Positions 27,168 to 35,861 of a stretch of DNA of 64,000 nt are shown piece after piece. The number at the start of each line of letters is the position of its first letter. Within the stretch, counting starts at the first letter, position 1. Both the position numbers and the translations under genes were made by a program. Under the pieces are notes generated by a model. It searched no databases. It was not told where the DNA came from and worked only from the letters and a program-made list of their open reading frames with translations. This stretch comes from Prosthecobacter sp. (GTDB taxonomy: Bacteria > Verrucomicrobiota > Verrucomicrobiia > Verrucomicrobiales > Verrucomicrobiaceae): positions 620,001 to 684,000 of the forward strand of contig NZ_JAXMIH010000008.1 in assembly GCF_034366625.1 (NCBI RefSeq), in the 5' to 3' direction.

Positions 27168-28556
27168 ATGCAGCCCGCCAATATTCACATCCTTGTCCTG
27201 GATCGCGATGCGGCTTCTGCCCGCGTCATTCGCGATGTTCTGGCCAAAGTCGGCTATCAAGTCTCCGTGGCCTCGCATGAGTCTGACGCGCTGAACCTGG
27301 CCTCCGGCGAACTGTTCAACGTCGTGGTCAAATCCTTCGACGCGCAGCGCATCGACGCCTTGGCGCTCATGGAAAAGGTGCGCGGCATCACCCCGGACAC
27401 GCAGTTCATCTTCCTCAGCGACAAAGGCACCATCCACACCGCCGTGGAGGCCATGCGCAAAGGCGCCTTCGACTACATCTCGAAGCCCATCAATGCAACG
27501 CAGCTTGTCGAGTCCGTGCGCAAGGCCTTGGAGCATCAGTCGCTTGTCGCCGAGGACCAGCAGATCAAACTGCGTCTGCGCCGTCGTTCCGATCCCGATA
27601 TTTTCGCTGGAAGCAGCGCCGCCATGCGGGAAATCAACCGCCTGATCCAGCAGATTGCCCCCACCGATGTCACTGTGCTCATCGAAGGTGAAAGTGGCAC
27701 AGGCAAGGAGGTCGTCGCCCGCGCCATTCATGAAAAAAGCCGTCGCAAAGCACAGCCCTTCATCGCCGTGAACTGCGCTGCGTTGCCGGAGAACCTGATC
27801 GAAGCCGAGCTCTTCGGCCATGTGCGCGGTGCCTTTACGGGAGCCATCGGCGACCGCAAAGGCCGCTTCCAACTCGCTCAGGGCGGCACGCTGTTTCTCG
27901 ATGAGATTGGTGACCTGTCACGCAAAGGCCAGGGCGACCTCCTCCGCGTGCTCGAAGACGGCACTTATCGCCCTGTCGGTAGTCAGAAAGTCGAGCGCGC
28001 CACCGCCCGCATCATCGCCGCCACGAACAGTGATCTTGAAGTCGAGGCCGTCAGTGGCGGACGTTTTCGTGAGGACTTGTTTTACCGGCTGAACATTGTC
28101 TCCATTCGCATGCCGCCACTGCGCGAGCGCGTGGAGGACATCGCGCCCTTGGTGAAAACCTTCACCGATCATTTCTGCACCAAGCACCATCGTCGGCCGA
28201 AGAAATTCAAACCCGAGGTCTTGAGCCTCTTCCAAACCCTGCGCTGGCCTGGCAACGTCCGGCAGTTGCGCAATCTCGTCGAGCGTCTCGTCGTCACCGT
28301 GCCTCACTCCGCCATCGGTCTGGATGATCTGCCACCCTCCATGCATCAGGGAAAGCGCGAGCCACATGCCATCGCCATCCAGGCCGGCATGACGTTGGCA
28401 CAAGTCGAGGCCGAACTTATCCGCCAGACGCTCCTCAAGGTGACTTCCAACCGGGAAGAAGCCGCCAAGACCCTCGGCATCAGCCGTCGTGCGCTTCAAT
28501 ACAAAATCCAGCGTTACAAGCTCGACAAGCTGCCGAAGCAAACGCTGAAGCCGTAA
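27168..28556 (+). CDS. Sigma-54-dependent response regulator (NtrC family), atypical receiver
   Basis: I chose the ATG at 27168 (462 residues) because the receiver domain starts right there; a GTG seven codons upstream is possible. The AAA+ domain is intact: Walker A GESGTGKE (174-181), the sigma-54 loop GAFTGA (221-226) and Walker B GGTLFLDEIGDL. The Fis-type helix-turn-helix is at the end (NREEAAKTLGISRRALQYKI). In the receiver domain, D12 and K106 (SKP) are present, but by alignment with NtrC the phospho-acceptor position is S56 (NVVVKSFDAQ), with an Asp two residues later. Activation may therefore not use standard phosphorylation. No kinase gene is adjacent. It ends four bases from the convergent SulP gene. 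Confidence 0.9.
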   Translation: MQPANIHILVLDRDAASARVIRDVLAKVGYQVSVASHESDALNLASGELFNVVVKSFDAQRIDALALMEKVRGITPDTQFIFLSDKGTIHTAVEAMRKGAFDYISKPINATQLVESVRKALEHQSLVAEDQQIKLRLRRRSDPDIFAGSSAAMREINRLIQQIAPTDVTVLIEGESGTGKEVVARAIHEKSRRKAQPFIAVNCAALPENLIEAELFGHVRGAFTGAIGDRKGRFQLAQGGTLFLDEIGDLSRKGQGDLLRVLEDGTYRPVGSQKVERATARIIAATNSDLEVEAVSGGRFREDLFYRLNIVSIRMPPLRERVEDIAPLVKTFTDHFCTKHHRRPKKFKPEVLSLFQTLRWPGNVRQLRNLVERLVVTVPHSAIGLDDLPPSMHQGKREPHAIAIQAGMTLAQVEAELIRQTLLKVTSNREEAAKTLGISRRALQYKIQRYKLDKLPKQTLKP

Positions 28557-28560
28557 GCCA

Positions 28561-30042
28561 TCAGGAGGCCGCCAAAGGACGTGCGGATTTGCCTTTGCGA
28601 GGCCTGCCTTCAGTGGCGGATTTGTACCATTCCTCGTGCGTTTCGTCGATATCGACATGACCGCCGGTCTTCTCATGATTTTGACGCCAGCCATGCAGGG
28701 CCTCAAAGGCTGAGTGGTCGATGAAATCGACGGCGAGGTCGATGTCCACCGGATGCCCGGCCGGAATCGTTGCCAGTGCGGCGCTGAGGCTCGGCACGGA
28801 GGCAAAGGTGAGCGTGCCGCCGATGCGCACATGCCATTTGCCCTCACGCTGCCCGACCTTCACATCAGTGGACGAAAGCCGGCGCAGCAGGAAGAACACG
28901 GAAAGGCCCAAGCCGATGCCGACACCGGCCAGGAGGTTCAAACCCGTTACGCCAAGCACCGTGGCGAAGTAGATCGGCGCTTCGTTGTGCGTGTGCAGAT
29001 CGCGGATGTGATGCAGGTTCACCAGATTGATGCCCACATGCACCAGCAGGCCCGCCAGCACCGCCAGCGGGATTTGTTCGATCACAGTGCCGAGAAAAAC
29101 GGCAAAGATCAGCACCCACACGCCATGAAAAATGGCCGACCAGCGGCTAGCACCACCGGCGATGATGTTCGCCGAAGAGCGCACGATCACGCCCGTGATC
29201 GGCAGGCCGCCGAGCAGACCGGAGACGAGATTGCCCGTGCCCTGCGCACGCAGTTCTTTGTCCAGATTTGAGCGCACACCGGAGTGCAGCTTGTCCGTGG
29301 CCACCGCGCACAGCAGAGACTCGATGCTGGCGATGATCGCCACCGTCAGCACCGCGACCACAAACGGCCCCCAATGCTCCGGCGGTGCGAGTTTCGTCAG
29401 CTCAAAGGTCTCCGGCAGATCCACACGCTTCACGTCCATCTTCGCGACGATCGACACCACCGTGCCCACCACCACCGCCACCAGCGGTCCAGGGATGGCT
29501 TTCAAAGACGGCGCCTTCAATTTCTTCCACACGATCAGAATTGCGATGGTCAGGAAGCCGAGAATCGCCGCCTGCGTGTTCACCAGGCCAAGCTGCTTCG
29601 GAATGCCGAGCAGATTCACCACCGGCGAGCTCTGCGGCGAACCACCGAGCACCACATGAATCTGCGCCAGCGCGATCGAGATGCCGATGCCCGCCAGCAT
29701 GCCATGCACCACCGCTGGCGCGATGATGAGCGCTCCACGTGCCACTTTGAACCAGCCCAACAACAACTGCACCACACCCGCACAGGCCGTGATCAAACAC
29801 ATCGTCTCCCAGCCAAACTGATGCACCAAACCGGCCACTACCACCGTCAAACCCGCCGCTGGTCCAGAAACCTGTAAGGGCGACCCCGCCAGCAGCCCCG
29901 TGACGATCCCGCCCGCCACCGCACCGATCAGCCCCGCGATGATCGGTGCTCCCGAAGCCAGCGCGATGCCGAGCGACAGCGGCACAGCGACAAGAAACAC
30001 AACAAGAGAGGCGGGAAGGTCACGGCGGAGAGAGTTCATCAA
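28561..30042 (-). CDS. SulP anion transporter, paralogue A, downstream of DAB genes
   Basis: The 493-residue protein has a SulP membrane domain (LPASLVVFLVAVPLSLGIALASGAP; ESLLCAVATDKLHSGVRSNLDKELRAQGTGN) and a short C-terminal STAS-like part (about residues 400-470, DIDLAVDFIDHSAFEALHGW) with a charged tail. It is the same length as the SulP at 35862-37343 and, by eye, about nine in ten residues agree. The two copies bracket the DAB genes on the same strand. The spacing of 77 bases after the NuoM-like gene allows a common transcript. Bicarbonate is a likely substrate by context; sulfate remains possible. Confidence 0.92.
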   Translation of the reverse strand: MMNSLRRDLPASLVVFLVAVPLSLGIALASGAPIIAGLIGAVAGGIVTGLLAGSPLQVSGPAAGLTVVVAGLVHQFGWETMCLITACAGVVQLLLGWFKVARGALIIAPAVVHGMLAGIGISIALAQIHVVLGGSPQSSPVVNLLGIPKQLGLVNTQAAILGFLTIAILIVWKKLKAPSLKAIPGPLVAVVVGTVVSIVAKMDVKRVDLPETFELTKLAPPEHWGPFVVAVLTVAIIASIESLLCAVATDKLHSGVRSNLDKELRAQGTGNLVSGLLGGLPITGVIVRSSANIIAGGASRWSAIFHGVWVLIFAVFLGTVIEQIPLAVLAGLLVHVGINLVNLHHIRDLHTHNEAPIYFATVLGVTGLNLLAGVGIGLGLSVFFLLRRLSSTDVKVGQREGKWHVRIGGTLTFASVPSLSAALATIPAGHPVDIDLAVDFIDHSAFEALHGWRQNHEKTGGHVDIDETHEEWYKSATEGRPRKGKSARPLAAS

Positions 30043-30119
30043 GCTGACGACGTTACCGAGCCCGCACCCATTGACCTATCCCTTTCTCAGGGGATTCTGA
30101 CTCACCTGCCGCCGGTAAA

Positions 30120-31448
30120 TCAGCGCCGCATGGCCTGCACCGCCCGCTCCAGCAGCTTGTCCGCTGTTTCATGGCGCGACGCCACCATGCCGGGCGAGAA
30201 CCATCCACCAAGGAAGACCATCAGCGCGATAACGACGATGCCAGCACGCTCCAGCGGCGTCTTTTGCAGCGAGACGGAGGTCGTGGGGCGCTTTCCCGTG
30301 AATAACGCAAAATAGGCGCGCATGATGGCGATGCCGTTGAACATGGCGGCAATGGCGAGCGTGCCGCTGACCCACAGTCCCTGGTCGGCGCTGCCGCTGA
30401 TGAGCAGTTCCATCGGCACAAAGCCAATCGTTCCAGGAAAGCCGACGCTGGCGAGTCCGGTGATCAAAAAGCAAACCGCGAGGCCGGGCACCTGCTGATA
30501 GAAGCCGTGATGTTCGCGCAGCGAAAGCGCGCCGAAGCGCGCCTCCAGCGCACGCACGGAGAAGGCGAGGCCGGCAAGCGCGAGGGATGACGAAATCCAC
30601 AGGCACAGCGCGGCGGTGAGGCCGTTCGAGGTGTGCAGCATCACCGCGAACATCACCAGCGCCGTCTGGCTGAGGCAGAGATGCGCGAAGAACTTCCGCA
30701 CCTCGTTTTGCACGATGGCCATGCCGCCGCCATACACGGCGGTGATCAGGCAGACGATGCTCGCAGCGTTCAGCATCCACTCAGGCGTCGAGGGCAGCAG
30801 CAGGCGCAGCGCGGCGAGCACCTCCATCAGCGGCAGCACAAAGACCATCGCCGTGCCATAGGCCGCACCTTGGAACAGCGTGGGCAGCCAGCCGTGCAGC
30901 GGCACGATGCCGCCGCGCAACAGCAGCGCGAGCAGGAGCAATCCGTAGCCGGTGGTTTTACCCGCGAACTGCCAGCCCACGACGAGCAGCACGACAAACA
31001 AACCCATGTGGATCAAGTAACCACGCACCGGCTGGCCGCGACTCATCAGATCCCACAGCGGCACGAGCACGCCGAGCACTAGCAGCGCGACGAGCATCCA
31101 CGGTGTCTGGCATGTGACCGCTGCGAGACTCACAAAGGCTGCGATCAGCAGCCGCACGCAGAACATTGGCGACACACGCGACTTTGCCGTGCCGAGCAGC
31201 GTCAGCAAATGCAGCAGCGCCAGCACGGGCAGCATCGGCGCGGCGAGATCATCGACGGCGAAATGCTTCAGCCATGCGATCTTGGTGCCGGCGAAGGCCA
31301 GGTTGGCTGCTGTCGCGGTGATCAGTGTGGCGATGAAAAAGCCCAAACTCGTACGCATGGCCACGGCGGGCACTTTGATAAAGGCAGCGACGACCGCGCC
31401 GAGCAGCGGCAGGAGCAACGTGAGTTCGAGCCAGGAAAAGTCGCTCAT
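30120..31448 (-). CDS. NuoM/MrpD-like proton-conducting membrane subunit, DAB-associated
   Basis: The 442-residue protein is entirely membrane (about 13-14 helices) and belongs to the proton-pumping NADH dehydrogenase/Mrp antiporter family: LLRGGIVPLHGWLPTLFQGAAYGTAM and VGFPGTIGFVPMELLISG are family motifs. It overlaps the NuoL-like dabB gene by four bases (ATGA type), so it is translationally coupled to it. Standard DAB complexes have one such subunit (DabB); a second one suggests a two-antiporter-module complex that couples a cation gradient to CO2 hydration by DabA. NuoF, NuoG or Mrp subunits are absent, so complex I or Mrp antiporter are unlikely. Confidence 0.85.
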   Translation of the reverse strand: MSDFSWLELTLLLPLLGAVVAAFIKVPAVAMRTSLGFFIATLITATAANLAFAGTKIAWLKHFAVDDLAAPMLPVLALLHLLTLLGTAKSRVSPMFCVRLLIAAFVSLAAVTCQTPWMLVALLVLGVLVPLWDLMSRGQPVRGYLIHMGLFVVLLVVGWQFAGKTTGYGLLLLALLLRGGIVPLHGWLPTLFQGAAYGTAMVFVLPLMEVLAALRLLLPSTPEWMLNAASIVCLITAVYGGGMAIVQNEVRKFFAHLCLSQTALVMFAVMLHTSNGLTAALCLWISSSLALAGLAFSVRALEARFGALSLREHHGFYQQVPGLAVCFLITGLASVGFPGTIGFVPMELLISGSADQGLWVSGTLAIAAMFNGIAIMRAYFALFTGKRPTTSVSLQKTPLERAGIVVIALMVFLGGWFSPGMVASRHETADKLLERAVQAMRR

Positions 31449-32806
31449 AGGTCACGCGGCGCCTCCTTCGCCTTGGGCTCGCCATCGAGCAGCTTTGCCC
31501 ACTTTGTTTCCAACTCGTCCAAACCGCGAAACAGCGCCACAAACGGACGCGCGACGCACTTTTCGAGCAGGGAGTCGAGATAGCCGCGCTCCAGCGAGAA
31601 GCGGTAAAGCCAGCGCTGCATGCTCAAAGGCAGTTTTTGCTCCCACATCACGCCTTCCTCGCGTGGCCGGCTGCCGATGGCGTTTTCGAGCTGGTGATGA
31701 TCGTGCAGCAAGCTCGGCGCGCGCAGGAATTGCAGTGTGCGCAAGCAGGCGTGGCCCAGCAGATGCAGCAGCGCGAGGTAACGGAAGCCGAGGCCGATTT
31801 CGGCGATGATGATGCCCACTTGCGTGAGCGATGCGAAGGCAAGCGCGGATTTGATGTCGCTTTGCACACGTCCCGCGAGATACGCGAAGGCGGAGGTCGT
31901 CAAGCCGAGCACCACGACGGCGACTTGCAGCCAGATCGAGCTGTCGAGCACCGGACTCACACGTAGCAGCAAGAACGCACCGAGATGCACGCTCAGCGCG
32001 CCATAAAACACCGCGCTCGATGGTGTGGGCCCCTCCATCGCACGCGGCAGCCAGCCGGAGAAGGGCACCAGCGCGGATTTGCCCGCTGCGGCGATGACGA
32101 ACAGCACGCCGAGCATTGTGAAGTGCGGCCCGATGAGCAGCGGATCATGCGCGGGCCATGCCTGGTCACCGACGAGGTGGTCAAAGTCACCCCCGCCGTT
32201 GATTTCATGCATCAAAATGGCCGCGAGCATCAGCGCGACATCGCAGATGCGATAGACGACCCACACGCGCAGGCCGTTGCGTGGCGGCGACGGGCGCTCC
32301 TGGAAGAACGCGATCAGTAGCACGGAGGACAGTCCCACCATTTCCCAACCTGCAAACAGCGTCTCCACCGTGTCGGACAGCGACGCGGTGACCATGCCGA
32401 GCAGGAAGATGGCAAACAGCACGAAGAAGCGCTGGTAGCCAGGTTCGCGGTGCAGGTAGCGCGTGGAAAAGGCGCCGATCACCGCGCACAGCACCAGCGT
32501 GAGCATCACATAGGAGAGCGAGAGGAGATCGAGCACGAACTCGAATTTCAAATGATAGTGCGCCGTGATCACCCAGTCGCCCAGCTCGATGGGATGCTGC
32601 GCCACACGATGCCACAGCATGATCGCGGAGGCGGCCAGCGCTGAGAGCAGGCTCACACTCATTGTGCCCTGGATCAGCCTGCCGATCAGTTCCTCCCCGA
32701 GGCGGCGGTTCGTCAGAAACGCGCCAAAGAACACCGCCAGCAGCAGCACCGGCGCTGCTACGATGGACAGGCCGAAAGCGGTCAGAAGTTGGGCGGTATC
32801 ACTCAT
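31445..32806 (-). CDS. dabB: DabB: NuoL-like membrane subunit of DAB inorganic-carbon transporter
   Basis: I chose the ATG at 32804-32806 (453 residues), seven bases after the dabA stop; the longer frame would overlap dabA. It is a NuoL-type antiporter subunit: the Glu of helix 5 is present in FAGWEMVGLSSVLLIAF and the Lys of helix 7 in AAGKSALVPFSGWLPRAMEGPTPSSA. In characterised DAB systems this subunit is proposed to couple a cation gradient to the CO2-hydrating DabA. Position directly after a DUF2309 gene supports the call. The C-terminal 60 residues are soluble. Sequence likeness to NuoL alone would not exclude an Mrp-type antiporter, but no Mrp genes are near. Confidence 0.88.
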   Translation of the reverse strand: MSDTAQLLTAFGLSIVAAPVLLLAVFFGAFLTNRRLGEELIGRLIQGTMSVSLLSALAASAIMLWHRVAQHPIELGDWVITAHYHLKFEFVLDLLSLSYVMLTLVLCAVIGAFSTRYLHREPGYQRFFVLFAIFLLGMVTASLSDTVETLFAGWEMVGLSSVLLIAFFQERPSPPRNGLRVWVVYRICDVALMLAAILMHEINGGGDFDHLVGDQAWPAHDPLLIGPHFTMLGVLFVIAAAGKSALVPFSGWLPRAMEGPTPSSAVFYGALSVHLGAFLLLRVSPVLDSSIWLQVAVVVLGLTTSAFAYLAGRVQSDIKSALAFASLTQVGIIIAEIGLGFRYLALLHLLGHACLRTLQFLRAPSLLHDHHQLENAIGSRPREEGVMWEQKLPLSMQRWLYRFSLERGYLDSLLEKCVARPFVALFRGLDELETKWAKLLDGEPKAKEAPRDL

Positions 32807-32813
32807 GTTCAGT

Positions 32814-35800
32814 TCATGCGGGGACGGCGGCGACGATCTCCGCGAACTCCAAGTGATCGCGCCAGCCGGTGTACCATTCTTTAGAGGAGGCGGCGACAGG
32901 CAGCGGGCCGGCTTGGAATTGATAAGGCTCGAACTGGCCGTCATGCCACACGCTCAAAGCGCTGGTGGCCGGGTCCATGAGAGCGACCTGCACCCAGAGC
33001 TTCGTGACCATCGTCTTGATGGCGTCGTTCTTCTCCATGATCGCCAAAAATGCCTCCGCCGTCGTCTCGATGACGAACAGCAACCGCACCGGCTCGTGAA
33101 TCTCCACCATCTGCCATGGCAAACCGGTGCGCAGGTCGCTCATCGCGCCATCCATGACGCCGAGCAGGCCTGTGATGTTGTGCGGGAGCTTCGAGCCGCT
33201 GCCCCAGCCGGGTGAATCGACATAGGAGAAGTAGTACTCGAGATTGATGCCGCTGCACACTGGCACCACCGCGCCAAGAATGCGTGCGAGGATGGCCGTC
33301 TCCGCGTCATCTTGCGTCGGATCATACGAGACGAGGAAGGCGCGACGGTCGAGATAGAGCCCGCGCGTCTTTTCACGCCGACTGACGATGCAGATGGCGT
33401 TCGTCGCATGGCCCCATTCGGGCCGCACTTGAGAGAGGTCTTCGGAACGGCCTTCCATGTGCCGTTTCGCCGCCGTTTGCGTGAGTCCGAGCGGCGCGGA
33501 ACCGAAACGGCGGGCGCGTTCGTGCGCGTTGCGTTCCACGGCCTCGTCCACGGCCTTGCAAGCCACTTCAAACTCAAACTGATGCGTCGGCGGCACGCGA
33601 TCCACGTCGGAGAAGGTGATGTTGTCGTTCGCCGTGTTGTGCAGGCCGCCGATGAAGACAGTGTCGGTGGGAATCTCGATGCTGCGCTCCTTCAAAGCAC
33701 CGCGAACACGCGGATCGTTGAGAATCTCGGCAATAGCACGCGCATTCGGTCCGCCCACGCCGCCGCCACAGGCACCGCAGTCATGCGCGGACTCGTGCGG
33801 GTTGTTCATGCTCGTGGAGCCGTGGCCGAAGACGAGCACCACGCGGGCAAAATTCGCTGTGAGGCCGATGTCGCGCAGGATGCGCTCGGCGATATTGATC
33901 ATTTCTTCCGGCAGGAAGCCGTGCGCCTCATCCTCGTGCGAGGCCTTCTCGCAACTGCGCTCCAGTTTGAGCCGCGTGACCGCAGGAGGCGCGATGAAGC
34001 TGCCGAAGAAGCCGCGAAACCGTGCCGTGAGCCGTGGAAACACCACGCGCGCCACTAACGGCACCGTGGCGAGCAATCCAAACGCGGCGGAGAAGAACGC
34101 ACCGCTCACGATGCGCCTGCTGCCGCCATGAAAACTCGTCAGCGCCATGCCGAGACGACGCCGTGCGCCGCTGCGGCGTTTTTCTTCATCGAGCAGGCGA
34201 CGATCCACGACCTCGGAAACCCAATGCTGCGGACGCACGACGACGGGACACAGCGGCGTGAAGTCCGCTGCGGCCGCGCCGCGATAGTACATCACCACGC
34301 CGAAGAAACCCGCCGCGCCAAAGGTTTCCACAGTCGGTGCGACTTCCTCGACATGCCTGCGGATCGACTCCTCGCGCTCGTCGATGCAGAACACGGCCTG
34401 AAACGACGGGCGGCCCTTCGGTTTGACGTTGCGGCCCTGTCGCGAGGCCAGCGCATCGAGCGTCTGCACGCGGAAGCGATGCTCATACGCGAGATGAAAC
34501 ACGCGGCGACGCTCCAGCTCGTCGAAGCCCTCCACTTCATCGAACAAATCGGCCCAGTCGGCGGTTTCAAGATGGAAAAGCTGCTCCGGCGTCCAGCCGA
34601 GCACCTGCGCGAGTTGGAACACGAGGAAGGCGCGTTGCTTGTCGCAGTTCGGAATGGCCGAGGGGAGCTGCGCAGCGAGTTTTTCACGCATTTCGGCCAA
34701 AGCACCTTCATAGCCGATGCTGGCCGTCGCTGCAGCCTGAACCGCGAATCGTTCCAAAAGCAGGCGTACGGCCAGAAAGTCGATCAGCGTACCCTCCGGC
34801 ACGGCATGATGCACGCGGTCCGCACGCTGCTCCACATGCCAGATCATGCCGCCCCAGCCACGCAGCGCGAGAAGCGTCGCGGAGAGGAAGTTCTCAACTT
34901 CATCAGCCCTCACGCCGAGCGCAGCGAGGGATTCCTCGATACAGGCGAGCGCAGTGACCTTGTCATTTTGCAAGCGCGTCACCTCCTCGCACACGCCGGT
35001 CATCCACCACGCGGAGGATGCGCTGCTTTGAGCATGCAGAGCGCAGAACGACGTGAAGAAACCCGCGTCACGCTCCGGCAGCGCCCAGTGAGCGATGCCT
35101 TGATCGAGAAATGCCGAGCTGAAGCGAATGAGCACGTCATTGACGAGCAAATCGCTGTCCATGCCGCCGAGTGCGTCGAGCAGATCGCGATGACGGATCA
35201 GCGGCTTCGTCGTCGGTGTGCGCTCGCCCGCGAGACGCACCCCTTCACGACAAACTTCCCACAGCGCGGTCATCGTGAAGGCCTCCCAGCGTTCGTCACT
35301 CCAGTCTTCGATGCGCGTTTCTTTGAAGCGCAAGAACAGGTCGTCGATCCACGCAGGCCGCTCCACACCCGGCAGCGAACCGCGCAGCCTGCGCATGACC
35401 CAATGACGCGTCTCGGTGATGAGCCGCCGCCGCTCCACCTCGGCCACATCGCGCCGCGCCTTTATCAGCGCGTCCGTTTCCGCCATGAACCAGTCGAGTT
35501 CGCGTCCATCGCCACTGCGCAGCGGATGCTGGAGCATCGCGAGGCGCAGATCGAGCCGCTTCGACAAGCCATGCATGCTCTGCGCGGCCTTTTCGCCAAG
35601 ATCACGCTGCAAAACGGCCCGCAGCTCGTCGAAGCGAATGCGCCCCCGTGTCAGCTCCTCGCGGTAACGATCCTCTGATAGATACGGCTCGCACCCAAAG
35701 ACCCGCGAGCCCGTGCGCACTGCCTCATCAAAGGTCTGATGCTCGAAGGCATGCAGCGTGTTGTGATGAATGAAAACGCCGATAGGCCCCTGCGCCGGCA

Positions 35801-35855
35801 GCAAATACGCCGCGTGCTGAATCTGGTGCGCAAGGTGCTGGCGGGTGTCAGGCAT
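32814..35855 (-). CDS. dabA: DabA: DUF2309 inorganic-carbon transporter catalytic subunit
   Basis: The 1013-residue protein is a DUF2309/DabA protein, which forms a zinc site like that of beta-carbonic anhydrases and turns CO2 into bicarbonate vectorially. The four zinc ligands known from Halothiobacillus DabA are all here with the same spacing: C490 and D492 in FCIDEREES, H678 in FGHGSTSMNNPHES and C693 in DCGACGGG. It has no signal peptide and acts at the cytoplasmic side with DabB. The upstream SulP gene ends six bases before it and dabB starts seven bases after it, so the three are one operon. The protein is longer than some family members, with extra sequence in the first 450 residues. 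Confidence 0.95.
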   Translation of the reverse strand: MPDTRQHLAHQIQHAAYLLPAQGPIGVFIHHNTLHAFEHQTFDEAVRTGSRVFGCEPYLSEDRYREELTRGRIRFDELRAVLQRDLGEKAAQSMHGLSKRLDLRLAMLQHPLRSGDGRELDWFMAETDALIKARRDVAEVERRRLITETRHWVMRRLRGSLPGVERPAWIDDLFLRFKETRIEDWSDERWEAFTMTALWEVCREGVRLAGERTPTTKPLIRHRDLLDALGGMDSDLLVNDVLIRFSSAFLDQGIAHWALPERDAGFFTSFCALHAQSSASSAWWMTGVCEEVTRLQNDKVTALACIEESLAALGVRADEVENFLSATLLALRGWGGMIWHVEQRADRVHHAVPEGTLIDFLAVRLLLERFAVQAAATASIGYEGALAEMREKLAAQLPSAIPNCDKQRAFLVFQLAQVLGWTPEQLFHLETADWADLFDEVEGFDELERRRVFHLAYEHRFRVQTLDALASRQGRNVKPKGRPSFQAVFCIDEREESIRRHVEEVAPTVETFGAAGFFGVVMYYRGAAAADFTPLCPVVVRPQHWVSEVVDRRLLDEEKRRSGARRRLGMALTSFHGGSRRIVSGAFFSAAFGLLATVPLVARVVFPRLTARFRGFFGSFIAPPAVTRLKLERSCEKASHEDEAHGFLPEEMINIAERILRDIGLTANFARVVLVFGHGSTSMNNPHESAHDCGACGGGVGGPNARAIAEILNDPRVRGALKERSIEIPTDTVFIGGLHNTANDNITFSDVDRVPPTHQFEFEVACKAVDEAVERNAHERARRFGSAPLGLTQTAAKRHMEGRSEDLSQVRPEWGHATNAICIVSRREKTRGLYLDRRAFLVSYDPTQDDAETAILARILGAVVPVCSGINLEYYFSYVDSPGWGSGSKLPHNITGLLGVMDGAMSDLRTGLPWQMVEIHEPVRLLFVIETTAEAFLAIMEKNDAIKTMVTKLWVQVALMDPATSALSVWHDGQFEPYQFQAGPLPVAASSKEWYTGWRDHLEFAEIVAAVPA

Positions 35856-35861
35856 GACGGA

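Noticed and set aside
26853..27872. 339-codon minus-strand frame
   Set aside because: It overlaps the methyltransferase 5' end and the sigma-54 activator, both with recognised motifs.
30120..32806. Complex I or Mrp antiporter operon
   Set aside because: Only NuoL- and NuoM-like subunits occur, with no other nuo or mrp genes, and they directly follow a DUF2309 gene, which fits DAB.
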